The notes: generated by a model not told the origin, from the letters alone. A stretch of DNA of 22,622 bases from an uncultured Clostridia bacterium (GCA_947367285.1 CANBDB010000010.1:1-22622); one strand, 5' to 3'. Positions 14,601-22,612 are shown, counted from the stretch's first letter. A program made the numbers and translations.

Positions 14601-15911
14601 ATGGAAAATAATAAGAGAATAAACGATACCAAAGCCTCGGAAAAGAAAAGCATTAGAAATCAAATAAATGAATATATGGAATCAAGGCGTGAGCGCGCCT
14701 ATGCCGATACTGAGGCATCCTCGCGCGCCATCTCGCCCGACTCCGTCCCTGCAGGTGCAGGGAATAGAGGTGAAACGGTTATATACAGGAATGGCGTGGA
14801 TACGCGATTTCTCGTTTATGTAATCGTTTTACTTTGTTTTGGGGCAGTTATGTCCTTTAGCGCGAGCTACGTTTACGCGGAGCAAAAGTATGACGATCCC
14901 ACGCATTTCATCGTGAGATACGTTATTTTTGCTGTGGCTGCAATAGTAATAACTACGCCCTTTGTACTCTTGGCAAAGCCCTGGTTTTGGAAGTGCTTTG
15001 GTACGGTTACATATATCGGCTCGGCATTTTTGCTCCTTCTCGTTTTGCTCCCGATATTCAGCTGGAGTGCAGGTGGTGCGCAAAGATGGATCGACCTTGG
15101 TTTTATAACCATTCAGCCCTCTGAAATTGCAAAAACGGGCGTTGTAATGATGCTCGCATTCTATATGTCCAAGTATGACAAGCAAATCACCACCGTAAAG
15201 GTGGGAAATTCCGATTTCAAGTACGGAGTTTTTTATCCCGCGCTCATTTTTGGTGCGATTTGTATGCTCGTCGCACTTGAAAAGCACATTTCGGGACTTA
15301 TGATAATTGGTATGATAGGTATTGCCGTTATGTATATGGGTGGAACGAGAACAAAGTGGATATTCCTCATTATTGGTGCAATAGCTGTTGCAGGATGCCT
15401 TTTGATTCTTGTTTCGGATTATGCTCAAGATCGAGTTAACACATGGTTGAATATTGACAAGGTTGACCCGCTCGGCTCGGCTTGGCAAACGCTTCAGGGC
15501 CTTTATGCGATCGGCTCGGGCGGACTTTTCGGAGTAGGTCTTGGAAATAGCCGTCAAAAATACGGATACGTTTCGCAGCCGCAAAACGACTTTGTATTTA
15601 CAATTATTTGTGAGGAGCTCGGCTTCTTTGGCGCGGCACTTGTTGTGGTGATGTTCTCACTCCTTGTAATCCGTGGCTTCAAAATCGCGGCAAGAAGCCC
15701 CGATAAGTACACCTCGCTCCTTGTATTCGGACTCACCTTCAAGGTGGCGCTTCAAACGATACTTAATATCGCAGTAGTTACGAATTCAATGCCCAATACG
15801 GGTATTTCGCTCCCATTCTTCAGCTCGGGCGGAACGTCCCTCGCGCTTCAAATATTTGAAATGGGAATTATACTTAATATTTCTAGATTTAGTACAGTTA
15901 AGAAAGGATAA
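14601..15911 (+). CDS. ftsW: SEDS peptidoglycan glycosyltransferase FtsW
   Basis: FtsW polymerises lipid II at the septum in complex with the class B PBP. The 436-residue protein has about ten membrane helices and the SEDS motifs QRWIDLG, QPSEIAK, a QNDFVF segment with the conserved Asp (D330) and GISLPFFSSGGTS. The position between mraY and murG favours FtsW/SpoVE over RodA. About 69 mostly charged residues come before the first membrane helix (about 70-92), a longer cytoplasmic tail than in many FtsW proteins. A GGGGGTAAGG purine stretch precedes the ATG. Confidence 0.96.
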   Translation: MENNKRINDTKASEKKSIRNQINEYMESRRERAYADTEASSRAISPDSVPAGAGNRGETVIYRNGVDTRFLVYVIVLLCFGAVMSFSASYVYAEQKYDDPTHFIVRYVIFAVAAIVITTPFVLLAKPWFWKCFGTVTYIGSAFLLLLVLLPIFSWSAGGAQRWIDLGFITIQPSEIAKTGVVMMLAFYMSKYDKQITTVKVGNSDFKYGVFYPALIFGAICMLVALEKHISGLMIIGMIGIAVMYMGGTRTKWIFLIIGAIAVAGCLLILVSDYAQDRVNTWLNIDKVDPLGSAWQTLQGLYAIGSGGLFGVGLGNSRQKYGYVSQPQNDFVFTIICEELGFFGAALVVVMFSLLVIRGFKIAARSPDKYTSLLVFGLTFKVALQTILNIAVVTNSMPNTGISLPFFSSGGTSLALQIFEMGIILNISRFSTVKKG

Positions 15912-15915
15912 CAAT

Positions 15916-17028
15916 ATGAGAGTTTTAATGACGGGTGGCGGTACTGCGGGACATATCAATCCTGCGCTTGCCATTGCTGACACTATAAAGAAAAATGATC
16001 CGGACGCGGTTATTGAATTCGTTGGTACGGAGAAGGGACTTGAAAAATCCCTTGTTAAAAAGGCTGGATATAAGCTTCATTTCGTAGAAATTATGGGTAT
16101 TAGTCGCTCGCTTTCCTTGCAAAACGTTAAAGCGGCGATGCTTATGATAAAATCACAGTTCCAAGCAAAGAAGATAATCAAAGAATTTAAGCCCGATATA
16201 GTTATCGGAACGGGCGGATACGTTTGCTGGCCCGCGCTCCGCGTTGCCTCAAAGATGGGTATTCCCACCGTTGCTCATGAGTCAAATGCGCGCCCCGGTC
16301 TTGCGATAAAGCAGCTTCAAGGCTCTCTCGACAAAATTCTTGTGAATTTCAAGGATACTGAAAAGTATATCAAGAATAAAAATCACGTTGTTCACGTTGG
16401 CAATCCTTTGCGTGGTGGCTTTGGTGGATACGATTATGCGAAGGCAAGGGAAAAGCTCGGTATTGCAGAAGATAAGGTTTACGTGCTTGCTTTCGGCGGT
16501 AGTCTTGGAGCTCAAACCATTAACGATAGAACCTTTGAATATATGAAAAATCACCTTCGTGGAAACGAAAGAGTGGTTTGCCATCTTTGCACAGGTAGAA
16601 ATTACTTCAAGGAATTTACTGAAATGTACAACAAAGCAGGACTTAACAACTGCGAGAACCTCATGCTTCTTGAGTACATTCACGATATGCACGTGAGAAT
16701 GAGCGCAGCGGACGTTATTATTTGCCGTGCGGGTGCTATGACCATCTCCGAGCTTGCTGTGATGAAGAAGGCATGCCTTATGATTCCGTCTCCCAACGTG
16801 GTTGACAATCATCAGTACAAAAATGCCAAGGTTCTTGCTGATGCCGACGCGGTGGTAATGGTTCAGGAATCCGAGCTCAATTCCGATGTGTTTGCGCTTA
16901 ATCTCCGTGAGCTTATCACAAATAGCGATAAGAGAGAATTGCTCGCTGAGAATATTGGCAGCTTTGCAAACCATGATGCAAACAAGGTTATTTATAACGA
17001 GATTTTGAATCTTGTTGACAAAAAATAA
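15916..17028 (+). CDS. murG: Undecaprenyl-PP-MurNAc-pentapeptide GlcNAc transferase MurG
   Basis: MurG is a peripheral membrane GT28 glycosyltransferase that converts lipid I to lipid II. The 370-residue protein has GGGTAGHINPALA (7-19), the HESNARPG segment, GGSLGAQ (194-200) and the donor-binding AGAMTISELA with E279, followed by NVVDNHQYKNA. AAAGGA (15903-15908) is 7 bases before the ATG and overlaps the ftsW stop region. A further upstream start would run into ftsW and is rejected. Confidence 0.98.
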   Translation: MRVLMTGGGTAGHINPALAIADTIKKNDPDAVIEFVGTEKGLEKSLVKKAGYKLHFVEIMGISRSLSLQNVKAAMLMIKSQFQAKKIIKEFKPDIVIGTGGYVCWPALRVASKMGIPTVAHESNARPGLAIKQLQGSLDKILVNFKDTEKYIKNKNHVVHVGNPLRGGFGGYDYAKAREKLGIAEDKVYVLAFGGSLGAQTINDRTFEYMKNHLRGNERVVCHLCTGRNYFKEFTEMYNKAGLNNCENLMLLEYIHDMHVRMSAADVIICRAGAMTISELAVMKKACLMIPSPNVVDNHQYKNAKVLADADAVVMVQESELNSDVFALNLRELITNSDKRELLAENIGSFANHDANKVIYNEILNLVDKK

Positions 17029-17030
17029 TT

Positions 17031-17849
17031 ATGAATGAAAATAAACTATCAAGAATTGGCGAGATGTTGAATGGCACAGGATGGCAAAAAACTCTTGCCA
17101 TCTTGTGTATAATTCTTGCTATTCTACTCGTGCTCGGCATTGTGGTATCACTCGTGCTCTTGCTCTTTCCGGTAACTGAAATTGAGATCTTGGGCGATAG
17201 TAGATACACCTATAATGAGATCATAGAAGCATCCGGAATTAAAGAGGGAAGCAGGCTTTACTATATCAATGAGAATAGGGCGGAAAAGTTGCTTCTTGAA
17301 CGATATCCATATCTTGAAAATGTTGAGATTAATTCATACTTCCCGAATAGAGTTGTGATTGAAATCACTCAATTTAAGGAAATTTATCTTCTCGCACACG
17401 AGAATGGATTTTGTTACGTTAATGCGGATTTTGAGATACTTGAAATTGCCCAAACTGCTCCCGAAGTTGCAGTTCTAAACTGTATATATATCAAGTTGGA
17501 AAATCCTGTTTCCGGACAAGTTGGGGACATCCTTTCGGGAGATGATATAGGCAGGGCGGACGAGCTTATTGGGCACTTGAAAAATCACGGCTTTTACAGT
17601 TATTTGAGCCTTGTTGATGTTGCAGATAGATTTAATCTTTCCTTCGTTATTTCCAAAAAGCACAAGCTTATAATTGGCGCTATGACCGATATTGAGGACA
17701 AGATTTTTGCCTGCTATCAGGTATGCTTTTCCGAACATTTTAAAAAGGATCAAAGCTCGATTATTAACGCGACCGATAAAAGAAACGTGTTTTTAAGACA
17801 CGTCAGTGAAGAAAGCATCCTCGAGGAGTTCGATTTTGGCAAAAAATAA
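17031..17849 (+). CDS. ftsQ: Cell division protein DivIB/FtsQ
   Basis: This is the bitopic divisome protein that links FtsL/DivIC to the septal synthase. The 272-residue protein has a short cytoplasmic tail, a membrane helix (about 21-46) and a POTRA domain starting TEIEILGDSRYTYNEII and extending to about residue 118, followed by the FtsQ/DivIB beta domain. The ATG is 2 bases after the murG stop, implying translational coupling; there is no strong Shine-Dalgarno. It is the last gene before the ftsZ promoter. Confidence 0.92.
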   Translation: MNENKLSRIGEMLNGTGWQKTLAILCIILAILLVLGIVVSLVLLLFPVTEIEILGDSRYTYNEIIEASGIKEGSRLYYINENRAEKLLLERYPYLENVEINSYFPNRVVIEITQFKEIYLLAHENGFCYVNADFEILEIAQTAPEVAVLNCIYIKLENPVSGQVGDILSGDDIGRADELIGHLKNHGFYSYLSLVDVADRFNLSFVISKKHKLIIGAMTDIEDKIFACYQVCFSEHFKKDQSSIINATDKRNVFLRHVSEESILEEFDFGKK

Positions 17850-17890
17850 TAAAAAAATGCTAAAATTTTATAAAAAATATTAAAAAACTA

Positions 17891-17919
17891 TTGCTTTTAT
17901 TATAAAAATATATTATTAT
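17891..17919 (+). promoter_or_regulatory. Predicted promoter of ftsZ
   Basis: TTGCTT (17891-17896) and TATTAT (17914-17919) are 17 bases apart in the AT-rich gap between ftsQ and ftsZ. The context around the -35, AAAACTATTGC, is the same as at the mraZ promoter. This would let ftsZ be expressed beyond read-through from the cluster. Confidence 0.65.
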
Positions 17920-17968
17920 ATATATTGGACGAACTTCTACAATATTGTGAAATTTGGAGGATATTATA

Positions 17969-19054
17969 ATGATTTTTGAACATGACGACAGCATGAGCAG
18001 TGGCGTTAATATTAAGGTTATTGGTGTCGGCGGCGGCGGTAACAACGCAGTTAACCGTATGATCAATACTAACATCAGAGGCGTTGAGTTTATTGCTATC
18101 AACACAGACAGACAGGCACTTAAGAGAAGTGATGCATCTGTTCAGCTCGTTATCGGTGAAAAGGTAACAAAGGGCTTTGGCGCAGGTGCTAACCCCGTTA
18201 TCGGTACTCGCTCCGCTGAGGAATCTGTTGACGATATTAAGAACCTTCTTGCAGGCGCAGATATGTGCTTCATTACTGCAGGTATGGGCGGTGGCACAGG
18301 TACAGGTGCGGCTCCCGTAGTTGCAAGAATCGCAAGAGAGATGGACATTCTTACAGTTGCTATCGTAACTAAGCCCTTCGCTTTTGAGGGTACAAGAAGA
18401 ATGAATCAGGCTGAAGACGGTATTGCCGCTCTTTCTTCCTACGTTGACGCTCTCGTTGTTATTCCTAACGAACGTCTTAAACAGACAAGCGATACAAGAA
18501 TTACTCTCGCTAATGCTTTTGAGGCTGCTGACGACGTTCTTCGTCGCGGTGTACAGAGCATTTCCGAGCTTATTAATGTTTCCGCATTCATCAACCTTGA
18601 CTTTGCAGACGTTACATCAGTAATGAAGAATGCAGGTTACGCTCACATGGGTGTTGGTAACGCAACAGGTAAGGACAAGGCTGAGCTTGCTGCTAAGGCT
18701 GCTATCTCCAGTCCTCTTCTTGAAACATCCATTAAGGGTGCTTCCGGTGTACTTATCAGCATTACAGCTTCTCCCGACGTTGGACTTGAGGACGTTGACG
18801 TTGCTTCTACAATGATCGCAGCTGAAGCTAATCCCGATGCTAACGTTATCTGGGGTGTTGCATTTGATCCCGAGATTGAGGATGAAATGAGAATTACTAT
18901 CATCGCTACAGGCTTTGAAAAGAAGTTTGAGGATGAAGCAGCTCAGGTTACAAAGAAGGTTGAAGCAAAGAAGGTTGAAAAGAAGGAAGAAAAGGTTGAC
19001 GATTCCGACGACCTTGACTTCGACAACATCTTTGGCGCATTCAAGAGAAGATAA
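17969..19054 (+). CDS. ftsZ: Cell division protein FtsZ
   Basis: FtsZ is the tubulin-like GTPase that forms the division ring. The 361-residue protein has the GGGGNNAVNRM loop, the tubulin signature GGGTGTG (107-113) and the T7 loop with N209-L-D211-F-A-D214 needed for GTP hydrolysis. A short Lys/Glu-rich linker leads to the C-terminal peptide DDLDFDNIFGAFKRR, the likely partner-binding tail. GGAGG (17956-17960) 8 bases upstream selects the ATG at 17969; a TTG at 17954 overlaps that site. Codon use is biased as in a highly expressed gene. The spoIIGA-sigE-sigG genes that often follow ftsZ in spore-formers are absent. Confidence 0.99.
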   Translation: MIFEHDDSMSSGVNIKVIGVGGGGNNAVNRMINTNIRGVEFIAINTDRQALKRSDASVQLVIGEKVTKGFGAGANPVIGTRSAEESVDDIKNLLAGADMCFITAGMGGGTGTGAAPVVARIAREMDILTVAIVTKPFAFEGTRRMNQAEDGIAALSSYVDALVVIPNERLKQTSDTRITLANAFEAADDVLRRGVQSISELINVSAFINLDFADVTSVMKNAGYAHMGVGNATGKDKAELAAKAAISSPLLETSIKGASGVLISITASPDVGLEDVDVASTMIAAEANPDANVIWGVAFDPEIEDEMRITIIATGFEKKFEDEAAQVTKKVEAKKVEKKEEKVDDSDDLDFDNIFGAFKRR

Positions 19055-19065
19055 TCATTTTACAT

Positions 19066-19097
19066 AAAAAATCGCTCACCACGGTGAGCGATTTTTT
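19066..19097 (+). terminator. Rho-independent terminator after ftsZ
   Basis: ATCGCTCAC (19071-19079) pairs with GTGAGCGAT (19084-19092) around a 4-base loop, with an A run before and a T run after. It closes the dcw transcript 11 bases past the ftsZ stop codon. Confidence 0.94.
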
Positions 19098-19144
19098 CGT
19101 ATCCGCATATAATGTAATGATAACACAATTAAAGGAGTTTGACT

Positions 19145-19798
19145 ATGGATAAACATTCTTACAATGAGCATATATGCAACAATATGAGATACCACCGGGA
19201 ACACGGTGTGTGCGGTCATAATGACGTAGGACACGGTGCGTGCAGTCATAATGACGTAGGACACGGTGTGTGCAGTCATAATGACGTTGGATATGGAATA
19301 TGCGGCAACAACAATAACAATTATGCGCAAAACGATAGGCGCTATGATTTCCAGGGCAATACAATGCCACCTGTATATGACGACAAATATTATTATGATA
19401 GATGTGATTTGAGATGCAAGAACGAGCACGGCGGAGAGGTGTTCGTGACAAGCGTTGGCAAAGCGGCAATAAAAAACACTGATTTTAGGAATAGCTATTG
19501 GACGGGAAGATATTTGCAAATGACTCTTATGTCACTGGGCTGCGGAGAGGACATAGGAGTTGAGTGTCACGACGATACTGACCAATATATTAGAGTGGAG
19601 CGCGGTAATGGGCTAATTACAACGGGCAACTCCCACGATTGCATGTGGAACAAAAAGCGACTTTGTGAGGGGGATAGTGTGTTCATTCCCGCAGGAACTT
19701 GGCACAATATCACAAATTGCGGCAGGGGAACGCTTAAGCTTTCATCGATCTACGCGCCACCCCATCACCCGAAGTGCACTGTAGAAAAGCATAAATAA
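19145..19798 (+). CDS. Cupin-domain protein with Cys/His decapeptide repeats at the N-terminus
   Basis: The 217-residue protein ends in a cupin domain of the small clostridial group with an EDIGVECHDDTDQ segment and a SIYAPPHHP tail. Cupin motif 2 is intact: G176-DSVFIP-A-G184-TWH187-N (to N191). Motif 1 is altered: H142 is followed by Asp and Gln rather than by the standard second His and Glu. Residues 20-49 are three tandem copies of HGxCxHNDVG, with a fourth degenerate copy, adding a Cys/His-rich region before the cupin; this part is new to me. Metal binding by the repeat is plausible but unproven. AAAGGAG (19131-19137) is 7 bases upstream. A TATAAT at 19108-19113 lacks a -35, so the promoter is uncertain. 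The substrate is unknown. Confidence 0.85.
   Translation: MDKHSYNEHICNNMRYHREHGVCGHNDVGHGACSHNDVGHGVCSHNDVGYGICGNNNNNYAQNDRRYDFQGNTMPPVYDDKYYYDRCDLRCKNEHGGEVFVTSVGKAAIKNTDFRNSYWTGRYLQMTLMSLGCGEDIGVECHDDTDQYIRVERGNGLITTGNSHDCMWNKKRLCEGDSVFIPAGTWHNITNCGRGTLKLSSIYAPPHHPKCTVEKHK
19201..19290 (+). repeat. Three tandem 30-bp repeats within the cupin gene
   Basis: The units 19201-19230, 19231-19260 and 19261-19290 differ from each other at only a few bases, and 19291-19320 is a decayed fourth copy. The 30-base period keeps frame and encodes HGxCxHNDVG. Near identity at DNA level suggests recent expansion by slippage. Confidence 0.95.
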
Positions 19799-19803
19799 AA
19801 AAC

Positions 19804-19831
19804 AAAAGGCGTTCAAATGAACGCCTTTTTT
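19804..19831. terminator. Bidirectional terminator between convergent genes
   Basis: AAAAGGCGTTC (19804-19814) pairs with GAACGCCTTTT (19819-19829) around AAAT. A and T runs on both sides allow it to serve the cupin gene and the minus-strand exporter gene. Confidence 0.92.
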
Positions 19832-19832
19832 A

Positions 19833-20714
19833 TTAAATTGCAAGCCACTGAGAAATGGGAGTCAGGTCAACTACGATTCCCACAAGTACGGAAATTGCGA
19901 AAAGGATTGCTACGATAATCCAAGTATCCTTTTTGGGTCTGTTGTTTCTGAAAAGCACTGCGAGAGCGACGCCGCTATTTACAAGCAAGCCCGAAAGAAG
20001 CGCGCCTGCGCTAATCACACCCTCAACGAAAAGCTCACTTATAATAACGCTTGACGCGCAGTTGGGAATGATACCAACTATTGCCGCAAGGATATTTGCA
20101 AGAATGGGTTTATTTACTACGAGGAGCGCGATATTGCTCTCACCCACAAAGTAAACAAGGAAATTGAGTGCGAATGTGAAAAGGAAGATAAATCCGCAAA
20201 TCTTGCCCGTGTGAATAAGAGTTGAACGGAGAATATCGTGGTGGCATTTGCAGTTCTCACGCTCGCAAAGCTCGTGGATCTTTGTATCCTCGGTAATGCC
20301 CTTGCGCTTATGTATCAAGTGTACAACGAGGTTGATTGCAAAGCCTGCGATAAGTGCTATTGCGAATTTTACAAGGAGAACCTTGAGAAGAAGAATGAAA
20401 TCTGCACCGCGGGAGATGAAAATTGCTATCATCTCATCACTTGTTGCAAGAAATACTGAAATGAGAGTACCAAGCGAAATAACGCGCGCGCTATAAAGTC
20501 CTGCAGCGGCTGATGAGAAGCCACACTGGGGAAGTAAACCAAGTGTTGAGCCGATCACGGGGCCGAACTGTCCCGAGCGCTTAAGCACCTTTTCTGCAGC
20601 ACCCCCCGTCTTGTGCTCGAGATACTCCATAAGGAGATATGTCAAAAACAAGAAGGGAACAAGTGTAAGTGTATCTAAAAAGCTATGCCAAATAAGTTCA
20701 AATAATTTAGCCAT
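19833..20714 (-). CDS. Putative heavy-metal (manganese) exporter, PF11449-like membrane protein
   Basis: This 293-residue polytopic membrane protein has about eight to ten hydrophobic segments. Two halves each carry a related motif: LLPQCGFSSAAAGLY (C64) and IIPNCASSVIISELF (C219), each followed by a glycine-rich helix, indicating an internal duplication. A central cytoplasmic-type loop has H147, C150, C155, C157, H158 and H159, a likely metal-sensing or metal-binding cluster. This pattern is what I know as the putative 10TM heavy-metal exporter family, often annotated as manganese transporter. The ATG at 20714 is chosen for GGAGG 5 bases upstream; an earlier TTG at 20726 overlaps that site. 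It has its own promoter and faces the PHP gene divergently. Confidence 0.8.
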   Translation of the reverse strand: MAKLFELIWHSFLDTLTLVPFLFLTYLLMEYLEHKTGGAAEKVLKRSGQFGPVIGSTLGLLPQCGFSSAAAGLYSARVISLGTLISVFLATSDEMIAIFISRGADFILLLKVLLVKFAIALIAGFAINLVVHLIHKRKGITEDTKIHELCERENCKCHHDILRSTLIHTGKICGFIFLFTFALNFLVYFVGESNIALLVVNKPILANILAAIVGIIPNCASSVIISELFVEGVISAGALLSGLLVNSGVALAVLFRNNRPKKDTWIIVAILFAISVLVGIVVDLTPISQWLAI

Positions 20715-20727
20715 TTTTTCCTCCAAT

Positions 20728-20749
20728 AAATTTTGTTACCTAAACATTT
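20728..20749 (-). promoter_or_regulatory. Imperfect inverted repeat over the exporter start point, candidate metalloregulator site
   Basis: On the minus strand a 22-base segment has arms AAATnTT and AAnATTT and contains TTTAGGT, which resembles a half-site of DtxR/MntR-family operators. It overlaps the -10 and start point, where a repressor would act. The resemblance is partial and from memory. Confidence 0.3.
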
Positions 20750-20774
20750 TACCACATTCGAGCTATTTTGTCAA
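20746..20774 (-). promoter_or_regulatory. Predicted promoter of the exporter gene
   Basis: Read on the minus strand, TTGACA (20774-20769) and TAAAAT (20751-20746) are 17 bases apart, and TG precedes the -10 by one base. The leader to the ATG is only about 25 bases. Confidence 0.82.
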
Positions 20775-20802
20775 CTGTTAAAAAATTGCACCGTGATATT
20801 TA

Positions 20803-20831
20803 TTGACAATTTTCGCATAATAGTATATAAT
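20803..20831 (+). promoter_or_regulatory. Consensus sigma-A promoter of the PHP gene
   Basis: TTGACA (20803-20808) and TATAAT (20826-20831) match the consensus exactly at 17-base spacing. Transcription would start near 20838, about 29 bases before the ATG. Confidence 0.92.
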
Positions 20832-20866
20832 AAGTTGAATAATATTTTCATTGAAATGGAGAAAAA

Positions 20867-21655
20867 ATGTTTTACTACGAAATGCACGCGCATACGAATG
20901 CGGCAAGCCTGTGCTCACTCGTTGCGCCTGAGGATTATATAAAATTTTACGTTGACAGGGGCTACTCGGGAATGGTGATAACCGACCACTTTTATCACGG
21001 TAACACCTCGGTTGACAGAAGCTTGCCGTGGGAGATTTTTATAGATGAATTTTGCGAGGGCTATTACCGAGCAAAAAGGGAAGCGGAAAAATACGATTTT
21101 ACCGTGCTTTTCGGCTTTGAGCAAAAATTTAATAACGGCACTGATGAATATATCGTGCTCGGTATCTCGCCCGAATGGCTCAGGGAGCATCCCGAGATCA
21201 GAGATATGAAGCGCGTTGAGTTTTTTAAGTACATTCGCGCAGCGGGCGGATACGTTATTCAGGCACACCCCTTTAGAGTTTGCTACTACATTTCCGACAT
21301 TCGCCTATCTGTTGATTATGTTGATGCGATAGAGGTGCTCAATATCGGGCACAACGATAGATATTCCCGCCAAGCATATGAGTATGCCAAAAATCTTGGA
21401 ATTCCCATGACGGGCGGTAGTGACGTGCATTCACTTGAAAATAGGGAAGTGGTGTCGGGCGTGGCTCTTCAAAAGAAGGTATCAACCATTGAGGAGTTAA
21501 TCGAGGAAATAAAGAGCGGACGGGCAATTCCTGCGCCCCTTGACCGTTTCGAAAGTGTGAAAAATATGCCCCTTGAGAGAAATCTTGAGCTTGACGCATA
21601 TAAATTGACTGACGAGGGTTTGGTATTGACTTTTGACCCGTTTTGCGAAAAATAA
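20867..21655 (+). CDS. PHP-domain phosphoesterase
   Basis: The 262-residue protein has the metal-binding motifs of the PHP superfamily in order: H7-A-H9-T, TDH (D40, H41), GFEQ (E85), QAHPFR (H134) and GSDVH (D186, H188). Such stand-alone PHP proteins hydrolyse phosphate esters using two or three metal ions; the substrate cannot be told from sequence. No signal peptide is present, so it is cytoplasmic. GGAG (20858-20861) is 5 bases before the ATG. It has a perfect promoter upstream and a terminator downstream, so it is monocistronic. Confidence 0.9.
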   Translation: MFYYEMHAHTNAASLCSLVAPEDYIKFYVDRGYSGMVITDHFYHGNTSVDRSLPWEIFIDEFCEGYYRAKREAEKYDFTVLFGFEQKFNNGTDEYIVLGISPEWLREHPEIRDMKRVEFFKYIRAAGGYVIQAHPFRVCYYISDIRLSVDYVDAIEVLNIGHNDRYSRQAYEYAKNLGIPMTGGSDVHSLENREVVSGVALQKKVSTIEELIEEIKSGRAIPAPLDRFESVKNMPLERNLELDAYKLTDEGLVLTFDPFCEK

Positions 21656-21658
21656 AAT

Positions 21659-21690
21659 AAAAGGAGAATTCATACGAATTCTCCTTTTTT
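21659..21690. terminator. Bidirectional terminator between the PHP and hydrolase genes
   Basis: AAAAGGAGAATTC (21659-21671) pairs perfectly with GAATTCTCCTTTT (21676-21688) around ATAC, followed by T residues. It serves both convergent genes. Confidence 0.94.
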
Positions 21691-22612
21691 ATCTGTGAAA
21701 AAGATTTGCCTCAGTTTCAAATTCGCGGAGCGATTCCACGTATTTTTCGGGATTTTGTGGGAATGCAAGCCCATGGCCTGCTCCCTCTATAGTAACGAGC
21801 TTTCTTGGTGCTTTAGTAGCATTGAAGCACTCAACACTCATAGCGTGGGGAACAAAATCGTCGTTATCTCCGTGAAGGTACACAATGGGTGTGCGAGAGC
21901 GCGCCACGGCTTCCGCAGGGGTGGTCTCCTCAATGTCAAATTTACCGTAGAGCATACCGCCGAGGCGAATAAAGGGATATATGATAGCGGGGGGGAGCTT
22001 CATCTCGCGAACTACCTTCTTGATGATCTCCTTGGAAGAGGAGTAGCCGCAGTCCGCCATTACGCAAACCACGTTTTTGGGCAAATTCTCACCTGACGCC
22101 ATCATAACCGTTGCCGCGCCCATTGATACACCGCCAATGATGATGGGACGCTTTCTTCCAAATTTTGCAGTTGCAAACTTTATCCATTCAAGGCAGTCGA
22201 GACGTTCTTTAATGCCAAAGCTACATACTCTACCTTCGCTCATACCCGCTCCTCGCTGGTCAATAAGGATTGCGCTTCTGCCGAGAGCAAAACATCTTTC
22301 AACACCGCCCGATAGGTCGCGCTCCGCGTTACCGCCGTAGCCATGGAAAATAAGCTCGAGGGGGGAGTCCGGTGAATATTCGTAGTAATAGCCACGCAGC
22401 TTAAGTCCGTCGAAGGAAGTTATTTGCACAAGCTCTCGCTTCATAGAACGGATATCGTCAGTCCATTTCTTCATTTGTGGGTAAAAGGGCTCGTATATCT
22501 CTCCGGGGGGAAAGTCATATTCATCCTTGCCGAGTTTTTTGCGCTTGGGGGTGATAAAAACCTTTACAAAGCATATGTAAGCGGTGAGCAAAACTATTGC
22601 AATGAGCGCCAT
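21689..22612 (-). CDS. Membrane-anchored alpha/beta hydrolase, start possibly beyond the window
   Basis: The protein of at least 307 residues has an N-terminal hydrophobic anchor (about 2-20) and then an alpha/beta hydrolase fold: the oxyanion region FHGYGGN, the nucleophile elbow GVSMG (S163), an acid in HGDNDDFVP (D251 or D252) and H280 in GAGHG. It resembles the clostridial family of single-anchor serine hydrolases, with the catalytic domain probably outside the cytoplasmic membrane. The substrate is unknown. The ATG at 22612 has no visible ribosome binding site and the frame stays open to the window edge, so the true start may lie upstream. Confidence 0.85.
   Translation of the reverse strand: MALIAIVLLTAYICFVKVFITPKRKKLGKDEYDFPPGEIYEPFYPQMKKWTDDIRSMKRELVQITSFDGLKLRGYYYEYSPDSPLELIFHGYGGNAERDLSGGVERCFALGRSAILIDQRGAGMSEGRVCSFGIKERLDCLEWIKFATAKFGRKRPIIIGGVSMGAATVMMASGENLPKNVVCVMADCGYSSSKEIIKKVVREMKLPPAIIYPFIRLGGMLYGKFDIEETTPAEAVARSRTPIVYLHGDNDDFVPHAMSVECFNATKAPRKLVTIEGAGHGLAFPQNPEKYVESLREFETEANLFHR

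Noticed and set aside
14829..15584. Long antisense open frame (251 codons) opposite ftsW
   Set aside because: It lies wholly inside a well-supported gene, has no ribosome binding site or recognisable domain and is a reading-frame shadow.
19108..19113. TATAAT before the cupin gene as a full promoter
   Set aside because: The position for a -35 falls in the ftsZ terminator and has no matching hexamer.
19201..19290. 30-bp repeats that could suggest a CRISPR array
   Set aside because: The copies are contiguous with no spacers, keep the reading frame of a good gene and number only three.
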